Notes: generated from the letters alone by a model not told the origin. A DNA stretch of 64,000 bases from Pseudomonadota bacterium (GCA_003247575.1 QJZC01000040.1:1-64000), one strand, 5' to 3'. Counted from the first letter of the stretch, positions 50,311 through 60,180 are shown. Program-made: numbers and translations.

Positions 50311-52128
50311 ATGACGTCCCTGATCCTTCACTACACGCTGGTAGCTGTCGCATGTCTGGCGGCCAAGCTCTACAGGACTCTCTGGCTCCAGCCCGACTGG
50401 AGCGCGGTGGCGACTCTGGATGCCGTGGTCGAGGATCTCGGACTCCACCTGATCGTGCTCGGGAGTGCAGGGGCGGGGCTCTGGGCGACGTGGACGCCGC
50501 TGGCTCGCTCGCTGGTGCAGGTCACGGTGGCGGCGCTGGGTGTCCTGCTCGTCTTGGCGGAGGCCGCTGCCGTGATCACGATGCACGTGACCGGTGTTCC
50601 CCTCGACAGGTACCTGTTGGCGTACGTGTTCGAGCACGTCGTCATGGTCGGGCCGCTCATCCTGACGGAGGCTAACCCAGTTCCGTTTGGGCTGTTGCTG
50701 TTGGCATCTGCGATGGGAATTGCGCTGCGCATTCGACGAGCGCTCGGTGAGAGCCAGCCCGTCGTGCGCGTCGCGCTCGGGCCCGGTCTCGCTATGCTCG
50801 TGGCGGGCTTTGTGCTGGTCGCCTTGCCGCCCTTCCGCCTGCCGGCTCGGGCGGCGCGAGCGCTTCCGGTCGAGCTGGCCGCCGGGGCCTGGCTGACGCC
50901 AGTCGAGCGGATGCCGCCACAGGCGGCCTCGCCGAACGTGATCCCTCGCAGCTTGGACGTGCGACCGCTCGATGCCGCACCGTACCGCAACATCGTGGTC
51001 GTCGCGCTCGAGTCGACGGGTGTGTTCGCCACAGGCCTCGGCGCGCCCGGTCTCGCAACCACGCCCTTCCTGCTCGAGCTCCGCGACAAGAGTGTGAGTT
51101 TCGAGCGTGCGTATGCAAGCGTTACGCATACCTCCAAGGCGCTCGTTGCGATGCTGTGCGGGATCGCTCCCTACCCGTTGATGGAGGTGCGAGAGGCAGA
51201 GCCCGGAGGCATTCCGGTGCGCTGCCTGCCCGAGCTCCTCGCAGAGCAGGGCTTTCGTACGATCTACTTCGGATCGCATACCGGGTCGTTCGAGAATCGC
51301 GTTCAGCTGACTCACAACCTGGGCTTTCGCGAGCGCGTGCTGCGCGAGGATCTCGATGGGACTGGCTTCGAGGAAGCCAACTACCTCTCCTATGAGGATG
51401 ATGTGTTGCTCGGCCCGACCCGCGACTGGCTCGAGCAGCTGGGAAGCGCGCGCTTCCTCGCCTTCTATCTGACGAGCACTGCGCACCACGACTACCGCAC
51501 GCCCTCGCGGTATCCTCTGCAGCGTTTCTCGCCCGACGACGAGCAGAACCGCTATCTCAATGCGGTGTACTACCAGGACCAGTTTCTGAGGCAACTCTTC
51601 GATGTGTACCAAACGAGCGGGAGGGCGGGGGAGACACTATTCGTGGTCCTCGGGGATCATGGCGAGGCGTTCGGTGAGCACGGGCGCTTTCTGCACGACG
51701 CCGTCATTCACGACGAGGGCATTCGGATCCCGCTCTTGTTCCACGCCCGAGGTCTGGAAAGCGCGCGGCGCCAGACTCTGGTCAGCCAGATCGACCTGCC
51801 GGTTACCCTGGCGCGCTTCGTGGGCTATCGGGTCGACGGGGCCGGCGGGCGAGATCTCTGGGAGCGGGGGGCCGAGCGTGTGGTACACGCCATCTGTTGG
51901 TATTCCGAACGATGCCTGGCGCGCATCTCGAAGCATCGAAAGGTCGTCTCTCACTTCGATCATCTCCCTCCGGAGGCCTTCGAGATTGCAATGGATCCGC
52001 GCGAGCTCCGGAACGCGTTCGGCGAGTCGGAGGGCGACGTGGAAACACTGGCCGAGCTGCACCGCTGGAAGCGAGAGGTCCTCGCAGGCTACGATGCCTT
52101 CTACGCGCTCTCCAGGACGTCCGACTGA
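50311..52128 (+). CDS. membrane-anchored alkaline-phosphatase-superfamily enzyme (LtaS/phosphoethanolamine-transferase-like)
   Basis: 605 aa from the ATG at 50311. About five membrane helices in the first 200 residues, then a periplasmic sulfatase-type domain: 'YRNIVVVALESTGVFATGLG', 'TPFLLELRDKSVSFERAYASVTHTSKALVAMLCG' (candidate catalytic Thr), and the metal-binding 'LFVVLGDHGEAFGEHG'. This is the architecture of LTA synthases, opgB and phosphoethanolamine transferases, which move a phospho-alcohol group from a lipid to a polymer or glycolipid. The last 28 bp overlap the end of the convergent glycogen synthase gene. Confidence 0.85.
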   Translation: MTSLILHYTLVAVACLAAKLYRTLWLQPDWSAVATLDAVVEDLGLHLIVLGSAGAGLWATWTPLARSLVQVTVAALGVLLVLAEAAAVITMHVTGVPLDRYLLAYVFEHVVMVGPLILTEANPVPFGLLLLASAMGIALRIRRALGESQPVVRVALGPGLAMLVAGFVLVALPPFRLPARAARALPVELAAGAWLTPVERMPPQAASPNVIPRSLDVRPLDAAPYRNIVVVALESTGVFATGLGAPGLATTPFLLELRDKSVSFERAYASVTHTSKALVAMLCGIAPYPLMEVREAEPGGIPVRCLPELLAEQGFRTIYFGSHTGSFENRVQLTHNLGFRERVLREDLDGTGFEEANYLSYEDDVLLGPTRDWLEQLGSARFLAFYLTSTAHHDYRTPSRYPLQRFSPDDEQNRYLNAVYYQDQFLRQLFDVYQTSGRAGETLFVVLGDHGEAFGEHGRFLHDAVIHDEGIRIPLLFHARGLESARRQTLVSQIDLPVTLARFVGYRVDGAGGRDLWERGAERVVHAICWYSERCLARISKHRKVVSHFDHLPPEAFEIAMDPRELRNAFGESEGDVETLAELHRWKREVLAGYDAFYALSRTSD

Positions 52129-53993
52129 ACCGTTCCCTCGCAGCCCAGATTGCGAAGCGCAAGGTCGTGTGCTTCGTGGTAGGCGCTGCACAGGCGGGTC
52201 CAATCGAAGGCACGAGAGTGCGCTTCGACCTCGTTTCGCAGCGCGATCCTTCCCCGACGATCCAGCGAGCAGAACTCCAGTACGCGGTCCGTCAGACTCT
52301 TGGCGGACTCATGAAAGCTCCGACCTCTGCGCTCGAGCACGATCACGCCCCAGCGGTCGTGATCTGGGAAGACGGTGGCGGCATACCGGCCGAAGCCCGC
52401 CAGGTCACTCGTGATCGCGGGAACGCCCATCGCGACGCACTCGAGGGGAGTGTAGCCCCATGGCTCGTAGCTGCTCGGAAAGATGCCGAGATGGCAGCCG
52501 CGGACGAACTGCTCGTAGTCCATCGCCCAGAGCGGACTGACGGGATTGATGAACTCGGGATGGTAGACGAGCTTGACGGGGTCGGACTCCGCGTTCGTGA
52601 GACCGAGCGCGCGTGCGTGGGACAGGATCGGATCGCTCTCGGCGTCCTCGATCACGTGCGTCGAGACCGCTGGCAGACGGGTGGTGCGGAGCCCGTGGGC
52701 GACGCGTCGATGGCGTAGGCGCCAGTACTCCTCGACCAGGTTGTCGAGCTCGGGGATCTTACCGGCAGCAGAGCTTCGGAAGAGCCGTTCGCCGACGTCG
52801 CGGCCGATCCGGTGCGAAACGTCTCGAAGCTCATCCAGGATTCCATGGGCGCGCAGCGAATGCGGGTCGAGCGAGCGCGTTCCGCGTGACGTGACGATGA
52901 AGAAGACGAGCGTGATGTCGAGAGACCGCTGCTTGAGCTCCGTATTTAGCCGCGCGAGTGTCTCGAGGCACAGATCGAAGCCTTTGTTGCGGGGCTCGAA
53001 GCGGCCGGCCGTAAAGGCGTAGAGCGTTCGATCGAGGTCGAAGGAGTAGCTCGGAAAGAAGTGACCCATCACGAAGCGGTGGATCTGCTCCTTGTACTGT
53101 GCGTGGTGGGTCTGGAAGTCGTGTCCCAGGTCGAAGCGGTTGATGTTGAGGCCATTGGGAGTCAGCAGATCGGGCTCTCTCCCCAGCAGGCGGCTGCACT
53201 CCTCCGCCGTGAGCGGGGAGAGAGTGGTGAAGACGTCCGCAGCGTGCGCACATGCTCGCTCGATGTCGTGCTGCGCTTGGATGCCGAACCGCTTCGCCTC
53301 ACCATCGCTGTCGAGACTGGGTAGTCGCTCGTAGAGGTCGGCCTCACTCGAGGTCACGTATCGCCCGACCGATGTTGCGTGCGTAGTGAACACGGTCGCG
53401 ACGCGCGCTCGCTCGGCCCGAAGCAGCGGGAGCGCGAGCCCGCCGACCCACTCGTGAAAGTGCGCGAGCACGTAAGGGGGGCGTCCGCGTCGATGAGCCG
53501 CAGTCGAGCGAGGATGCTCGACCACAGCGTGTAGCAGGCGGCGTACACACTCTCCGAAGCGCACGACGTCGTCCATCAGGGGATCGTGCGATACTGGATC
53601 GATCCCCAGCTGACCCTGGACCCGCTCCCGAATCTGTTCCCGCCAGCTATTGGCGTCATTTGGATCGACGAGCAAGGCGCGCGGGTGTCCAGATACGAGC
53701 CAACGTCCCTCGCGCACGCCCAGTCCCTGGACGCCGAGATCGGTGACCAACTGTGTCACCCAGTCTCCGCCCTCGAAGGCCTCGAATTCGACTTCGGCCA
53801 TTGCCGGGATCCAGGGACCGATGACGACATACGCGTCACCCCAGCGCCGTACCATCGCCTCGGCCTTGGACCTGATCACCTGGTAGATGCCGCCGACTTG
53901 GTTGCAGACCTCCCAAGAGATTTCGAACAAGGTGGCGTCTGGGCGAGGCCGGAGCTTCTGATCCGGAACGGAGGAGGTTGGGGACGGTGTCAT
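52101..53993 (-). CDS. glycogen synthase, eukaryotic/GT3 type
   Basis: 630 aa. 'LFEISWEVCNQVGGIYQVIRSKA' at the N-terminus, 'AHFHEWVGGLALPLL', 'FTTHATSVGRY', 'TPNGLN', 'AFTAGRFEPRNKGFDLCLETLARLN', and the C-terminal 'VYHPEFINP.SPLWAMDYEQFVRGCHLGIFPSSYEPWGYTPLECVAMGVPAITSDLAGFG' match the animal/fungal GYS family (GT3), using UDP-glucose, rather than bacterial GT5 GlgA. The catalytic Glu is in 'YEPWGYTPLE'. A protein-kinase-like gene lies 71 bp upstream on the same strand, and glucose-6-phosphate isomerase is further upstream, so this is a glycogen-synthesis neighbourhood. Confidence 0.93.
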   Translation of the reverse strand: MTPSPTSSVPDQKLRPRPDATLFEISWEVCNQVGGIYQVIRSKAEAMVRRWGDAYVVIGPWIPAMAEVEFEAFEGGDWVTQLVTDLGVQGLGVREGRWLVSGHPRALLVDPNDANSWREQIRERVQGQLGIDPVSHDPLMDDVVRFGECVRRLLHAVVEHPRSTAAHRRGRPPYVLAHFHEWVGGLALPLLRAERARVATVFTTHATSVGRYVTSSEADLYERLPSLDSDGEAKRFGIQAQHDIERACAHAADVFTTLSPLTAEECSRLLGREPDLLTPNGLNINRFDLGHDFQTHHAQYKEQIHRFVMGHFFPSYSFDLDRTLYAFTAGRFEPRNKGFDLCLETLARLNTELKQRSLDITLVFFIVTSRGTRSLDPHSLRAHGILDELRDVSHRIGRDVGERLFRSSAAGKIPELDNLVEEYWRLRHRRVAHGLRTTRLPAVSTHVIEDAESDPILSHARALGLTNAESDPVKLVYHPEFINPVSPLWAMDYEQFVRGCHLGIFPSSYEPWGYTPLECVAMGVPAITSDLAGFGRYAATVFPDHDRWGVIVLERRGRSFHESAKSLTDRVLEFCSLDRRGRIALRNEVEAHSRAFDWTRLCSAYHEAHDLALRNLGCEGTVQSDVLESA

Positions 53994-54064
53994 AGGCAGA
54001 CCAGTCTAGCAGTCTGCTTGCAATTCCTGCCCCGGAGCAGTTCCTCTGACGGCGCTCTGCGAAT

Positions 54065-55258
54065 TTATCGCAGGATGAGTGCCACACCCGCAGACACCGC
54101 GCCTGCGGCGACGATCGCGAGCCCTGTGCCCCAGACGACGATTCGGCGTCGCATCGACGGTGGTAAGAGCTCGATCTCGTGGCGCTGGTCCGCGAGGATC
54201 ACGAAGACGGCTCTCACGGTCTTCTGGAGCTCGTCGAGCCATGGCTGCATCGCCAGGCCGCGAAAGCGCGGTCCCTCCTCGTGCGCGGGCGCGACGAGCT
54301 CGGACTTTTCCGGCGAGATCGACACCGCTCGCTCGAGTGGAAAGCTCTTGCGGCTGCTAGTCGAGGCGATCGGTTTGGACGCCCTGCGCGTGGGCGCCGC
54401 AGCTGCTCGCAGTGGACCTTCGCCGCCAGGGCTGCGCGTATGGATGCCGCTGTGCGCACGGAGCCGCTGCAGGAGCTCCGCGGCGGTGTCGATCCGAGCC
54501 GACGGATCGGGGGCGATCAGCTCACGGAGGATCTGCACGAACTCGGCAGAGCAGTGCGTCGGTAGATCGAACCGAGCCGGTGCCGGGATCTCCTCGAGAT
54601 CCTCCGCCGCCATGTCGCCAAAGTCGAAGGGGAGGCAGCGAAATGCCAGCTCGTAGCCGATGATGCCGAGCGCGAAGATGTCCGCGCTCGGTGGAATGGG
54701 TGCCTCACAGTGTGCGAACTCGTGAGGGAGATAGGGCGAGAAGCTCGCGATGCTGCCATCGGGGGAGCGCAACGGGCTGCCGGAGCTCGGGACGAAGCCG
54801 ACGTCGAGAACTTTCAGGCGGCCCTTCAGGTCGCGCAGCAGACTGGAAGGGCGCAGGTCGCGATGGGCGACCCCGGCGTTGTGGCAGATGCGCAAGGTGT
54901 CCGCCACCTGAAGCAGGAGCTGCACGATCGCGGTCTCGGAGGGGGGCTCCTTGCTCTCCGCGAGGTGGTACTGAAGGGTCGTGCCCCGGATCGGCTGCGT
55001 GACGATGTAGCGAGCGTCCGCAAACTCGCCGAAGTCGAGCACCCGAACCAGGGCTGGGTGCTTCAGTGTGGCGGAGATGCGTGCCTCGCGGAGGAATCGC
55101 GCTCGATCGGCTGCTGGCGAGCCGTACATCACGCGTACGTTGACCTCGGCGTTCAGGCGAGCGTGGTGAGCAGAATAGACGGTGGAGGTTTCGTCCTTGC
55201 GAATAACGCTCCGTAGTTCAACGGGCCCGAGTACAGATCCAACATCGATCGGAATCAT
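54065..55258 (-). CDS. degenerate Hanks-type Ser/Thr protein kinase (likely pseudokinase) with C-terminal TM helix
   Basis: 397 aa. The kinase fold is clear (αC 'FLREARISATLKHPALVRVLDFG', HRD loop 'VAHRDLRPSSLL', 'LKVLDVGFV', 'SADIFALGIIGYELAF'), but key residues are changed. The Gly-rich loop has no glycines (IRKDETSTVY), the ATP-anchoring Lys is Arg42 (EVNVRVMYG), HRDxKxxN reads HRDLRPSSL (Lys to Arg, Asn to Ser), and DFG is DVG. The catalytic Asp134 and the DxG Asp remain. After a ~110-residue linker one helix near the C-terminus (TGLAIVAAGAVSAGVALIL) anchors it in the membrane. It is 71 bp upstream of glycogen synthase. Either weak activity or pseudokinase regulation is expected. Confidence 0.85.
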   Translation of the reverse strand: MIPIDVGSVLGPVELRSVIRKDETSTVYSAHHARLNAEVNVRVMYGSPAADRARFLREARISATLKHPALVRVLDFGEFADARYIVTQPIRGTTLQYHLAESKEPPSETAIVQLLLQVADTLRICHNAGVAHRDLRPSSLLRDLKGRLKVLDVGFVPSSGSPLRSPDGSIASFSPYLPHEFAHCEAPIPPSADIFALGIIGYELAFRCLPFDFGDMAAEDLEEIPAPARFDLPTHCSAEFVQILRELIAPDPSARIDTAAELLQRLRAHSGIHTRSPGGEGPLRAAAAPTRRASKPIASTSSRKSFPLERAVSISPEKSELVAPAHEEGPRFRGLAMQPWLDELQKTVRAVFVILADQRHEIELLPPSMRRRIVVWGTGLAIVAAGAVSAGVALILR

Positions 55259-55882
55259 CTGATCTCTCCTCCGTGTAGAGCGTCAGCTGCGTCGTTCGCA
55301 AAGCCATGTAGGATGCGAGTATCGAATGGGAATGAGTAATTCTCTTCCGTGATTCAGGACACAATGAAAAGCGCTCGATGCCGATTTTGCTGCGCGACTC
55401 TGCGGGTGGATGAATGGTTTCATCTCGTCCGCGATCGCTGTGAACTCTTGCGGGAGCAAGAGTAGAAAGCCCTTACCGGTTCCTTCGGTCGCGGCTCCTT
55501 CGGTCGAAGAGGCTACGCGATCGCGGACAGGTCGATCGGTTCCGCACGGTCGCGGTGTGACGAGACGGGACATGGACATCGCGCCCCACTGATCAAGATT
55601 GGCTCAGCGATCTGCTGGGCTCTGGTCTCGCGGCACGCGCGGCCACCAGATACTCAGGCAATCGAGAACATCAATTAGCACAGGCTTGTAGCGCGGAAGC
55701 TGCGGATTTGCAACGATCTTCTGACGGACGCTCGAGACGACTGGTTGCAGGATGCCGTTTGTCGCACCTAGCCGAGTCGAGATCTACTGCGGTGGCAGCC
55801 TCTTAGCCGTGTGGTGATTGCGAGCTGGGCAGTCGCTGCCTGGCTTCTCGGCATCCTCGTGCTAGCTGGCTCTTCAGTTGGG
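55259..55882. other. 624-bp intergenic region with a 15-bp tandem duplication
   Basis: GGTTCCTTCGGTCGC at 55478-55492 followed by GGCTCCTTCGGTCGA at 55493-55507 is the only distinct element seen. AT-richer sequence at 55320-55385 (GAATGGGAATGAGTAATTC) could hold the promoter of the kinase gene on the minus strand. No credible gene on either strand. Confidence 0.35.
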
Positions 55883-57532
55883 CTAGCCGGAACCTCGCAG
55901 CTGTCGCAAGTAGAGGATCAGCCTCCGCGTCGATGCATCGTGCGACACCGGATCGTGCGAGGCATCGAGTTCGGGAATGATTCTTTGCGCCAGCTGCTTG
56001 CCTAGCTCGACACCCCACTGATCGAAGGAGTTGATACTCCAGATCACACCCTGCACGAAGATCTTGTGCTCGTAGAGGGCAATCAGCTTGCCGAGCGTGT
56101 ACGGAGTGAGCTTGCGATACACGATCGAAGTACTCGGCCGGTTGCCGGGAAAAACCTTGTGAGGGGCAAGGCCCTCGATCTCGGATTCGCTGAGACCGGC
56201 TTTGGTGAGTTCGGCGCGCGCCTCCTCCAATGTCCTTCCGAAAGCCAACGCGGCCGGCTGGGCCAGGAAGTTTGCGAGGAGCTTCACGTGGTGCTTCGTC
56301 AGGGGGTGATGGGGCTCGGCTGCAGCCAGGAAGTCCGCGGGCACCATCTCCGTTCCTTGGTGAAGTAGCTGATAGAACGCGTGCTGTCCGTTTGTGCCGG
56401 GTTCTCCCCACAGAACGGGGCCGGTTGCGTAGTCGACCGCCTCGCCATCGCGCCGAACGCGCTTCCCGTTGCTCTCCATGTCTGCCTGCTGGAGGTACGC
56501 GGGGAAGCGGTGCAGGTGCTGGTCGTAGGGGAGCACCGCGTAGCTGCTGGCGCCCAGAAAGTTGCGGTACCAGATCCCGACCAGCCCGAGGATTACCGGG
56601 AGATTCGTCTCGAGTGGTGCCGCTCGGAAGTGTTCGTCCAGAGCATGGGCTCCGGCGAGGAGCTGCTCGAAGCTGTCCCATCCGAGCGCCAGGGAGATGG
56701 GGAGGCCGATCGCCGACCACAGGGAGTAGCGGCCGCCTACCCAGTCCCAGAACTCGAAGGTGCGTTCCGCCGAGATGCCGAACGCCTGGACGGCTGCGTG
56801 GTTCGTGGATACGGCGACGAAGTGGCTGGCTACGGCGCTCTCGGAGCCGAGGTGGCGGACCAGCCAGTCACGTGCGGAGGCCGCGTTGGTCATCGTCTCC
56901 TGGGTGGTGAACGTCTTCGAGGCGACGACGAACAGGGTGGTGGCGGGATCCAGCGACGCCAGGGTCTCGTGGAGGTGCGCCCCGTCCACGTTCGAAACGA
57001 AGTGGGGGCGGAACGCCTCGTTTTGATAGGGCGCGAGCGCCTCGCAGACCATATGGGGCCCCAGATCGGAGCCTCCGATTCCGATGTTCACTACCGAGCG
57101 GAACCGCTGCCCCGTGAAGCCGAGCAGCTTCCCACTGCGAACCTGCTCGCTGAACGTGCGCATCTGCTCGAGGACACGGCGCACGTCTGGCATGACGTCT
57201 CGGTCGCCCACGCAGATCGCGCGCTCGCTGCGATTGCGCAGCGCGACGTGGAGAACCGCGCGATGCTCGGTCGAGTTGATCGGCTCGCCACCGAACATGC
57301 GGTCTCGCCAGGTCTCGAGTTGCTCCTGACGAGCGAGCGCGCAGAGTAGCTGAAGCGTCTCCGGCGTGATCCGGTGCTTCGAGAAGTCGACCAGGAGATC
57401 CTCGTGGCGAAGGGAGAGCTGCTCGAAGCGATCCGGATTCTTCTCGAAGAGCTGGCGCAGTGAGATCGGGCGCAACGCCTCCGCGTGCTGCTTCAGGGAA
57501 TGCCAGGCGGGCGAGTCCGTAAGAGTTCGCAT
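55883..57532 (-). CDS. pgi: glucose-6-phosphate isomerase
   Basis: 549 aa, exactly the length of the E. coli enzyme. Family stretches: '[17 protein letters not shown]', '[15 protein letters not shown]', '[15 protein letters not shown]', '[20 protein letters not shown]', 'QADMESNGK', '[26 protein letters not shown]'. It interconverts glucose-6-phosphate and fructose-6-phosphate, feeding glycogen synthesis via phosphoglucomutase. A few further codons upstream (57565) lack a ribosome binding site and family similarity begins at 57532. It follows an MFS gene by about 50 bp on the same strand. Confidence 0.97.
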   Translation of the reverse strand: MRTLTDSPAWHSLKQHAEALRPISLRQLFEKNPDRFEQLSLRHEDLLVDFSKHRITPETLQLLCALARQEQLETWRDRMFGGEPINSTEHRAVLHVALRNRSERAICVGDRDVMPDVRRVLEQMRTFSEQVRSGKLLGFTGQRFRSVVNIGIGGSDLGPHMVCEALAPYQNEAFRPHFVSNVDGAHLHETLASLDPATTLFVVASKTFTTQETMTNAASARDWLVRHLGSESAVASHFVAVSTNHAAVQAFGISAERTFEFWDWVGGRYSLWSAIGLPISLALGWDSFEQLLAGAHALDEHFRAAPLETNLPVILGLVGIWYRNFLGASSYAVLPYDQHLHRFPAYLQQADMESNGKRVRRDGEAVDYATGPVLWGEPGTNGQHAFYQLLHQGTEMVPADFLAAAEPHHPLTKHHVKLLANFLAQPAALAFGRTLEEARAELTKAGLSESEIEGLAPHKVFPGNRPSTSIVYRKLTPYTLGKLIALYEHKIFVQGVIWSINSFDQWGVELGKQLAQRIIPELDASHDPVSHDASTRRLILYLRQLRGSG

Positions 57533-57583
57533 GAGTGCCGGGGAGTATCCGGTTCGTGTGCGCATCGTGCCAGCTCGCGCGCG

Positions 57584-58825
57584 TCAATCGCGCTCCCTCG
57601 CGAGTGCGCGGCTCGGTGTCGGGTCTACTGGCTCGGGCGCCTCGGCGCGCGTATCCGGCAAGAGGCGTGGTAGGGCGAGGGTCAGCAGGAGCGCGCCGAG
57701 TCCACCGAATTGTGCCGGCGCCTGCGCGCCGTAGGCGTCGATCAGCCAGCCTGCGGTCAGGTTCGACAACATGGAGCCGAGACTGACACCGAGCATGGCG
57801 AGCAGGCCCTGTCCGGTGGAACGGAGCTCAGGGGGGACGACCTGGTTGACGTAGAGCGGTGCGCCGAGCACGACACCCCACACGCTGACCCCGTGGAGGA
57901 TCTGGACGGCGTAGATCCAGCCGAGATCCTGCGTCAGGCCGCTGATTCCCCAGCGAATCGCAGCTGCGAGCATGCCGATCTGAATCACGCCGCGTACACC
58001 GAACATCTCGAGCGTCGCCCCGAAGTGGTAGACCAGCGGCACCTCGAGCAGCAGCATCAGGATCCACATGTGGCTCAGGGCCTCGATGCCACCGCCCTGA
58101 TCGCGGACCAGGATCGGGAATAGAATCGTCGGCCCTTGCATGAAGAGGAACGCCAGGAACGTGAAGGCGAGTACGCGGATGAAGGCCGGGTCGCGAAACA
58201 GCTGTCGCCACTGTCCGCGATGTGCGCGAGGGGAGGTGCTCGCAGGGGAGCGCAGAATTAGGCTGACGAGGGTTGCCATCGCCAGAAAGCCAGCTGCACA
58301 GCCGAAGATCAGGCCCAGGCCCGCCTCCCCCTCGGGGGTCGCGGCGGGTCGCGCGAGCCCGTGCTGCTGAAACAGCCGTAGCGCGTACGGTAGGCTGACG
58401 ACGCTGACGCCGAACGCGAGCGTTCCCATCACGCGAGCGCGGCCGAAGCCTCGGTCGTCCTTTGCCAGGGCCAGTGTGACCGCGACGCAGTTCGGAATCA
58501 GGGCGGTCGAGAAGCAGGCCAGGCCGGCGGTGCACGCAAGCAGCATCAGAAAGCCATCGGTGTGGCCCAGGGCTAGATACCCGGCGCCGGTGCCGAGTGT
58601 CAGGATCGTCACGACCCGTGTGCGCTTTCCGGTTCGGTCACCGATCTGTCCCCACAGCGGCTGCGCCACGAGACCGATGCACGGAATGGCGGCGAGCACG
58701 AGGCCGACCTGGGTCCCTTCGAGTCCGATGTTCTCGCGCAGATACAGACTGTAGTACGGGAAGAACAGTCCGAGCCCACCCAGTGTGAACCACCAGAGGA
58801 GACCGAGGGCGAGCGGGGTCGGCAT
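57584..58825 (-). CDS. MFS transporter, MFS_1_like (PPP/NHS-type)
   Basis: 413 aa, twelve hydrophobic segments. 'LWWFTLGGLGLFFPYYSLYLRENIGLEGTQVGLVLAAIPCIGLVAQPLWGQIGDRTGKR' is typical of the 3-phenylpropionate/nucleoside-symporter-like MFS_1_like branch, where 'QP.WG...D' carries motif A. Substrate unknown; sugar or small organic acid is plausible given co-orientation with pgi. Confidence 0.85.
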   Translation of the reverse strand: MPTPLALGLLWWFTLGGLGLFFPYYSLYLRENIGLEGTQVGLVLAAIPCIGLVAQPLWGQIGDRTGKRTRVVTILTLGTGAGYLALGHTDGFLMLLACTAGLACFSTALIPNCVAVTLALAKDDRGFGRARVMGTLAFGVSVVSLPYALRLFQQHGLARPAATPEGEAGLGLIFGCAAGFLAMATLVSLILRSPASTSPRAHRGQWRQLFRDPAFIRVLAFTFLAFLFMQGPTILFPILVRDQGGGIEALSHMWILMLLLEVPLVYHFGATLEMFGVRGVIQIGMLAAAIRWGISGLTQDLGWIYAVQILHGVSVWGVVLGAPLYVNQVVPPELRSTGQGLLAMLGVSLGSMLSNLTAGWLIDAYGAQAPAQFGGLGALLLTLALPRLLPDTRAEAPEPVDPTPSRALARERD

Positions 58826-59021
58826 GCATCCGGAAACCTAGCAGGATCGACCCGCTACCGCCTCGAGCCTAGAGCCGCCCCTCTTCGAGGACTCGGGGCT
58901 CGGAAGAATCTCGTGTACGTTCCCAAGCCGCGGGCTCCGATGACGGGCTCCCGTGTTCATTCAGCCAAGGGGAGTCGTGGGCGGAGCCGCGGCGAGCTTC
59001 CTCATTTCATGGAGAATTTCG

Positions 59022-59753
59022 ATGCAAGCATTCTCGTTCATCCAATTCCAGCGCGGCATTTGGGCGCTCTCGGCTGCGGCTCTCTGCGCAGGGCTGGCAG
59101 CCTGCAGCGATCCGGCCGCTGACAAGCCCAGGGCGGCGGTCGGGCCGGCCGCCGCGGTTCCGGCCGATTCAAGCGCTGCTTCGATGCCCGGAGCAAGTCG
59201 AGCTCGCGCCGGGGAGCCGTCCGAGGTGGCCACCTTCGCAATCTCTCCGGCGAAGTCCCGCATCGGTTTCGTCGGGTCGAAGGTGACCGGAAGTCACGTC
59301 GGCGAGTTCAAGCGCTTCGAGGGGCAGATCGCGATCGCCCCGGGCGGCCCGCTCGAGTCGGGTCAAGTGCGTGTGGAGATCGACATGGGCTCGGTCGAGA
59401 CGGACACCTCGCGCCTCACCTCGCATCTGAAGACCGGTGACTTCTTCCTGGTCGAGCAGTTCCCGACCGCGCTGTTCGAATCCGAGTCATTGGAGCCCAA
59501 CTCCGCCAGGAGCGACACGCCAGAGGGGGGAGAGCCAGCTGCTACGCACACCGTGCGCGGAAGTCTGACACTAAGAGGTGTCAAGAAGTCGATATCGTTT
59601 CCAGCAACGATCGCGCGTGACGGAGACGACATCGTGGTGAAGTCCGAGTTTGCGCTGAATCGCAAGGAATTCGGGATCGAATACCCTGGAAAGCCCGACG
59701 ACCTGATTCGTGATGACGTCGTGATCTCGCTCGATCTCCGGACCTCGAGCTAG
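59022..59753 (+). CDS. YceI-family lipocalin-like lipoprotein
   Basis: 243 aa from the ATG at 59022, preceded by GGAGAA. Lipobox CAGLAAC, an Ala/Pro spacer of ~50 residues, then a YceI domain: 'FAISPAKSRIGFVGSKVTGSHVGEFKRFEGQI', 'VRVEIDMGSVETDTSRLTSHLKTGDFFLVEQFPTALFESESL', 'VRGSLTLRGVKKSISFPATI', 'EFALNRKEFGIEY'. The beta-barrel of this family binds isoprenoid-like lipids in the periplasm. A GC-rich hairpin follows the gene. Confidence 0.92.
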   Translation: MQAFSFIQFQRGIWALSAAALCAGLAACSDPAADKPRAAVGPAAAVPADSSAASMPGASRARAGEPSEVATFAISPAKSRIGFVGSKVTGSHVGEFKRFEGQIAIAPGGPLESGQVRVEIDMGSVETDTSRLTSHLKTGDFFLVEQFPTALFESESLEPNSARSDTPEGGEPAATHTVRGSLTLRGVKKSISFPATIARDGDDIVVKSEFALNRKEFGIEYPGKPDDLIRDDVVISLDLRTSS

Positions 59754-59772
59754 CCCCTTCGAGCTAGTCCCA
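59745..59772. repeat. 14-bp tandem duplication over the YceI stop codon
   Basis: TCGAGCTAGCCCCT (59745-59758) then TCGAGCTAGTCCCA (59759-59772), repeating the TAG stop context. Confidence 0.75.
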
Positions 59773-59775
59773 AAA

Positions 59776-59820
59776 GGGCACCCCGCAGGCTGCGTCCTGC
59801 TGCCTTCGGGGTGCCCCCTT
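59776..59820 (+). terminator. strong hairpin terminator after the YceI gene
   Basis: GGGCACCCCG (59776-59785) pairs with CGGGGTGCCC (59807-59816), preceded by AAAA and followed by CCCTT, so it is a perfect 10-bp GC stem, possibly bidirectional. Confidence 0.85.
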
Positions 59821-60180
59821 CTGCCTCGATCCGTGCCACGCCGCCGTGTCTGCGAGCGAATCTTCCGCCAGGCTTTCGGCCTGACACTGTCTGGTTTCGT
59901 GCCTGTCGAATGGGCAGTGGATCCCAGTGTCATGTCAATTCGCTGACCCTCGATGTCAGCCGCTTGACGTCTTGATCGATGAGACGCCAGCTGCGCGCTT
60001 TTCGCACAAAATGCAGACTTTTTGCTCAAGCGAGCACTATTGCTGCCGATGCTGATGCTGTTCGCGCGGACGTACGCAGAATGAATCGCCGCTGCGCGAA
60101 GCCTGTGAACACGGAGGATCATACGAGATGACAGGTCTTGATGAACGGTACTTCGCCGGTGGTCACGAGGGGGTCGGGTC
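59821..60180 (+). promoter_or_regulatory. 360-bp region before the LLM oxidoreductase gene
   Basis: No gene. An 8-bp inverted repeat TGACACTG (59882-59889) / CAGTGTCA (59925-59932) and an AT-richer stretch at 59998-60050 (TTTTCGCACAAAATGCAGAC) are the only elements that could be regulatory. Confidence 0.3.
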
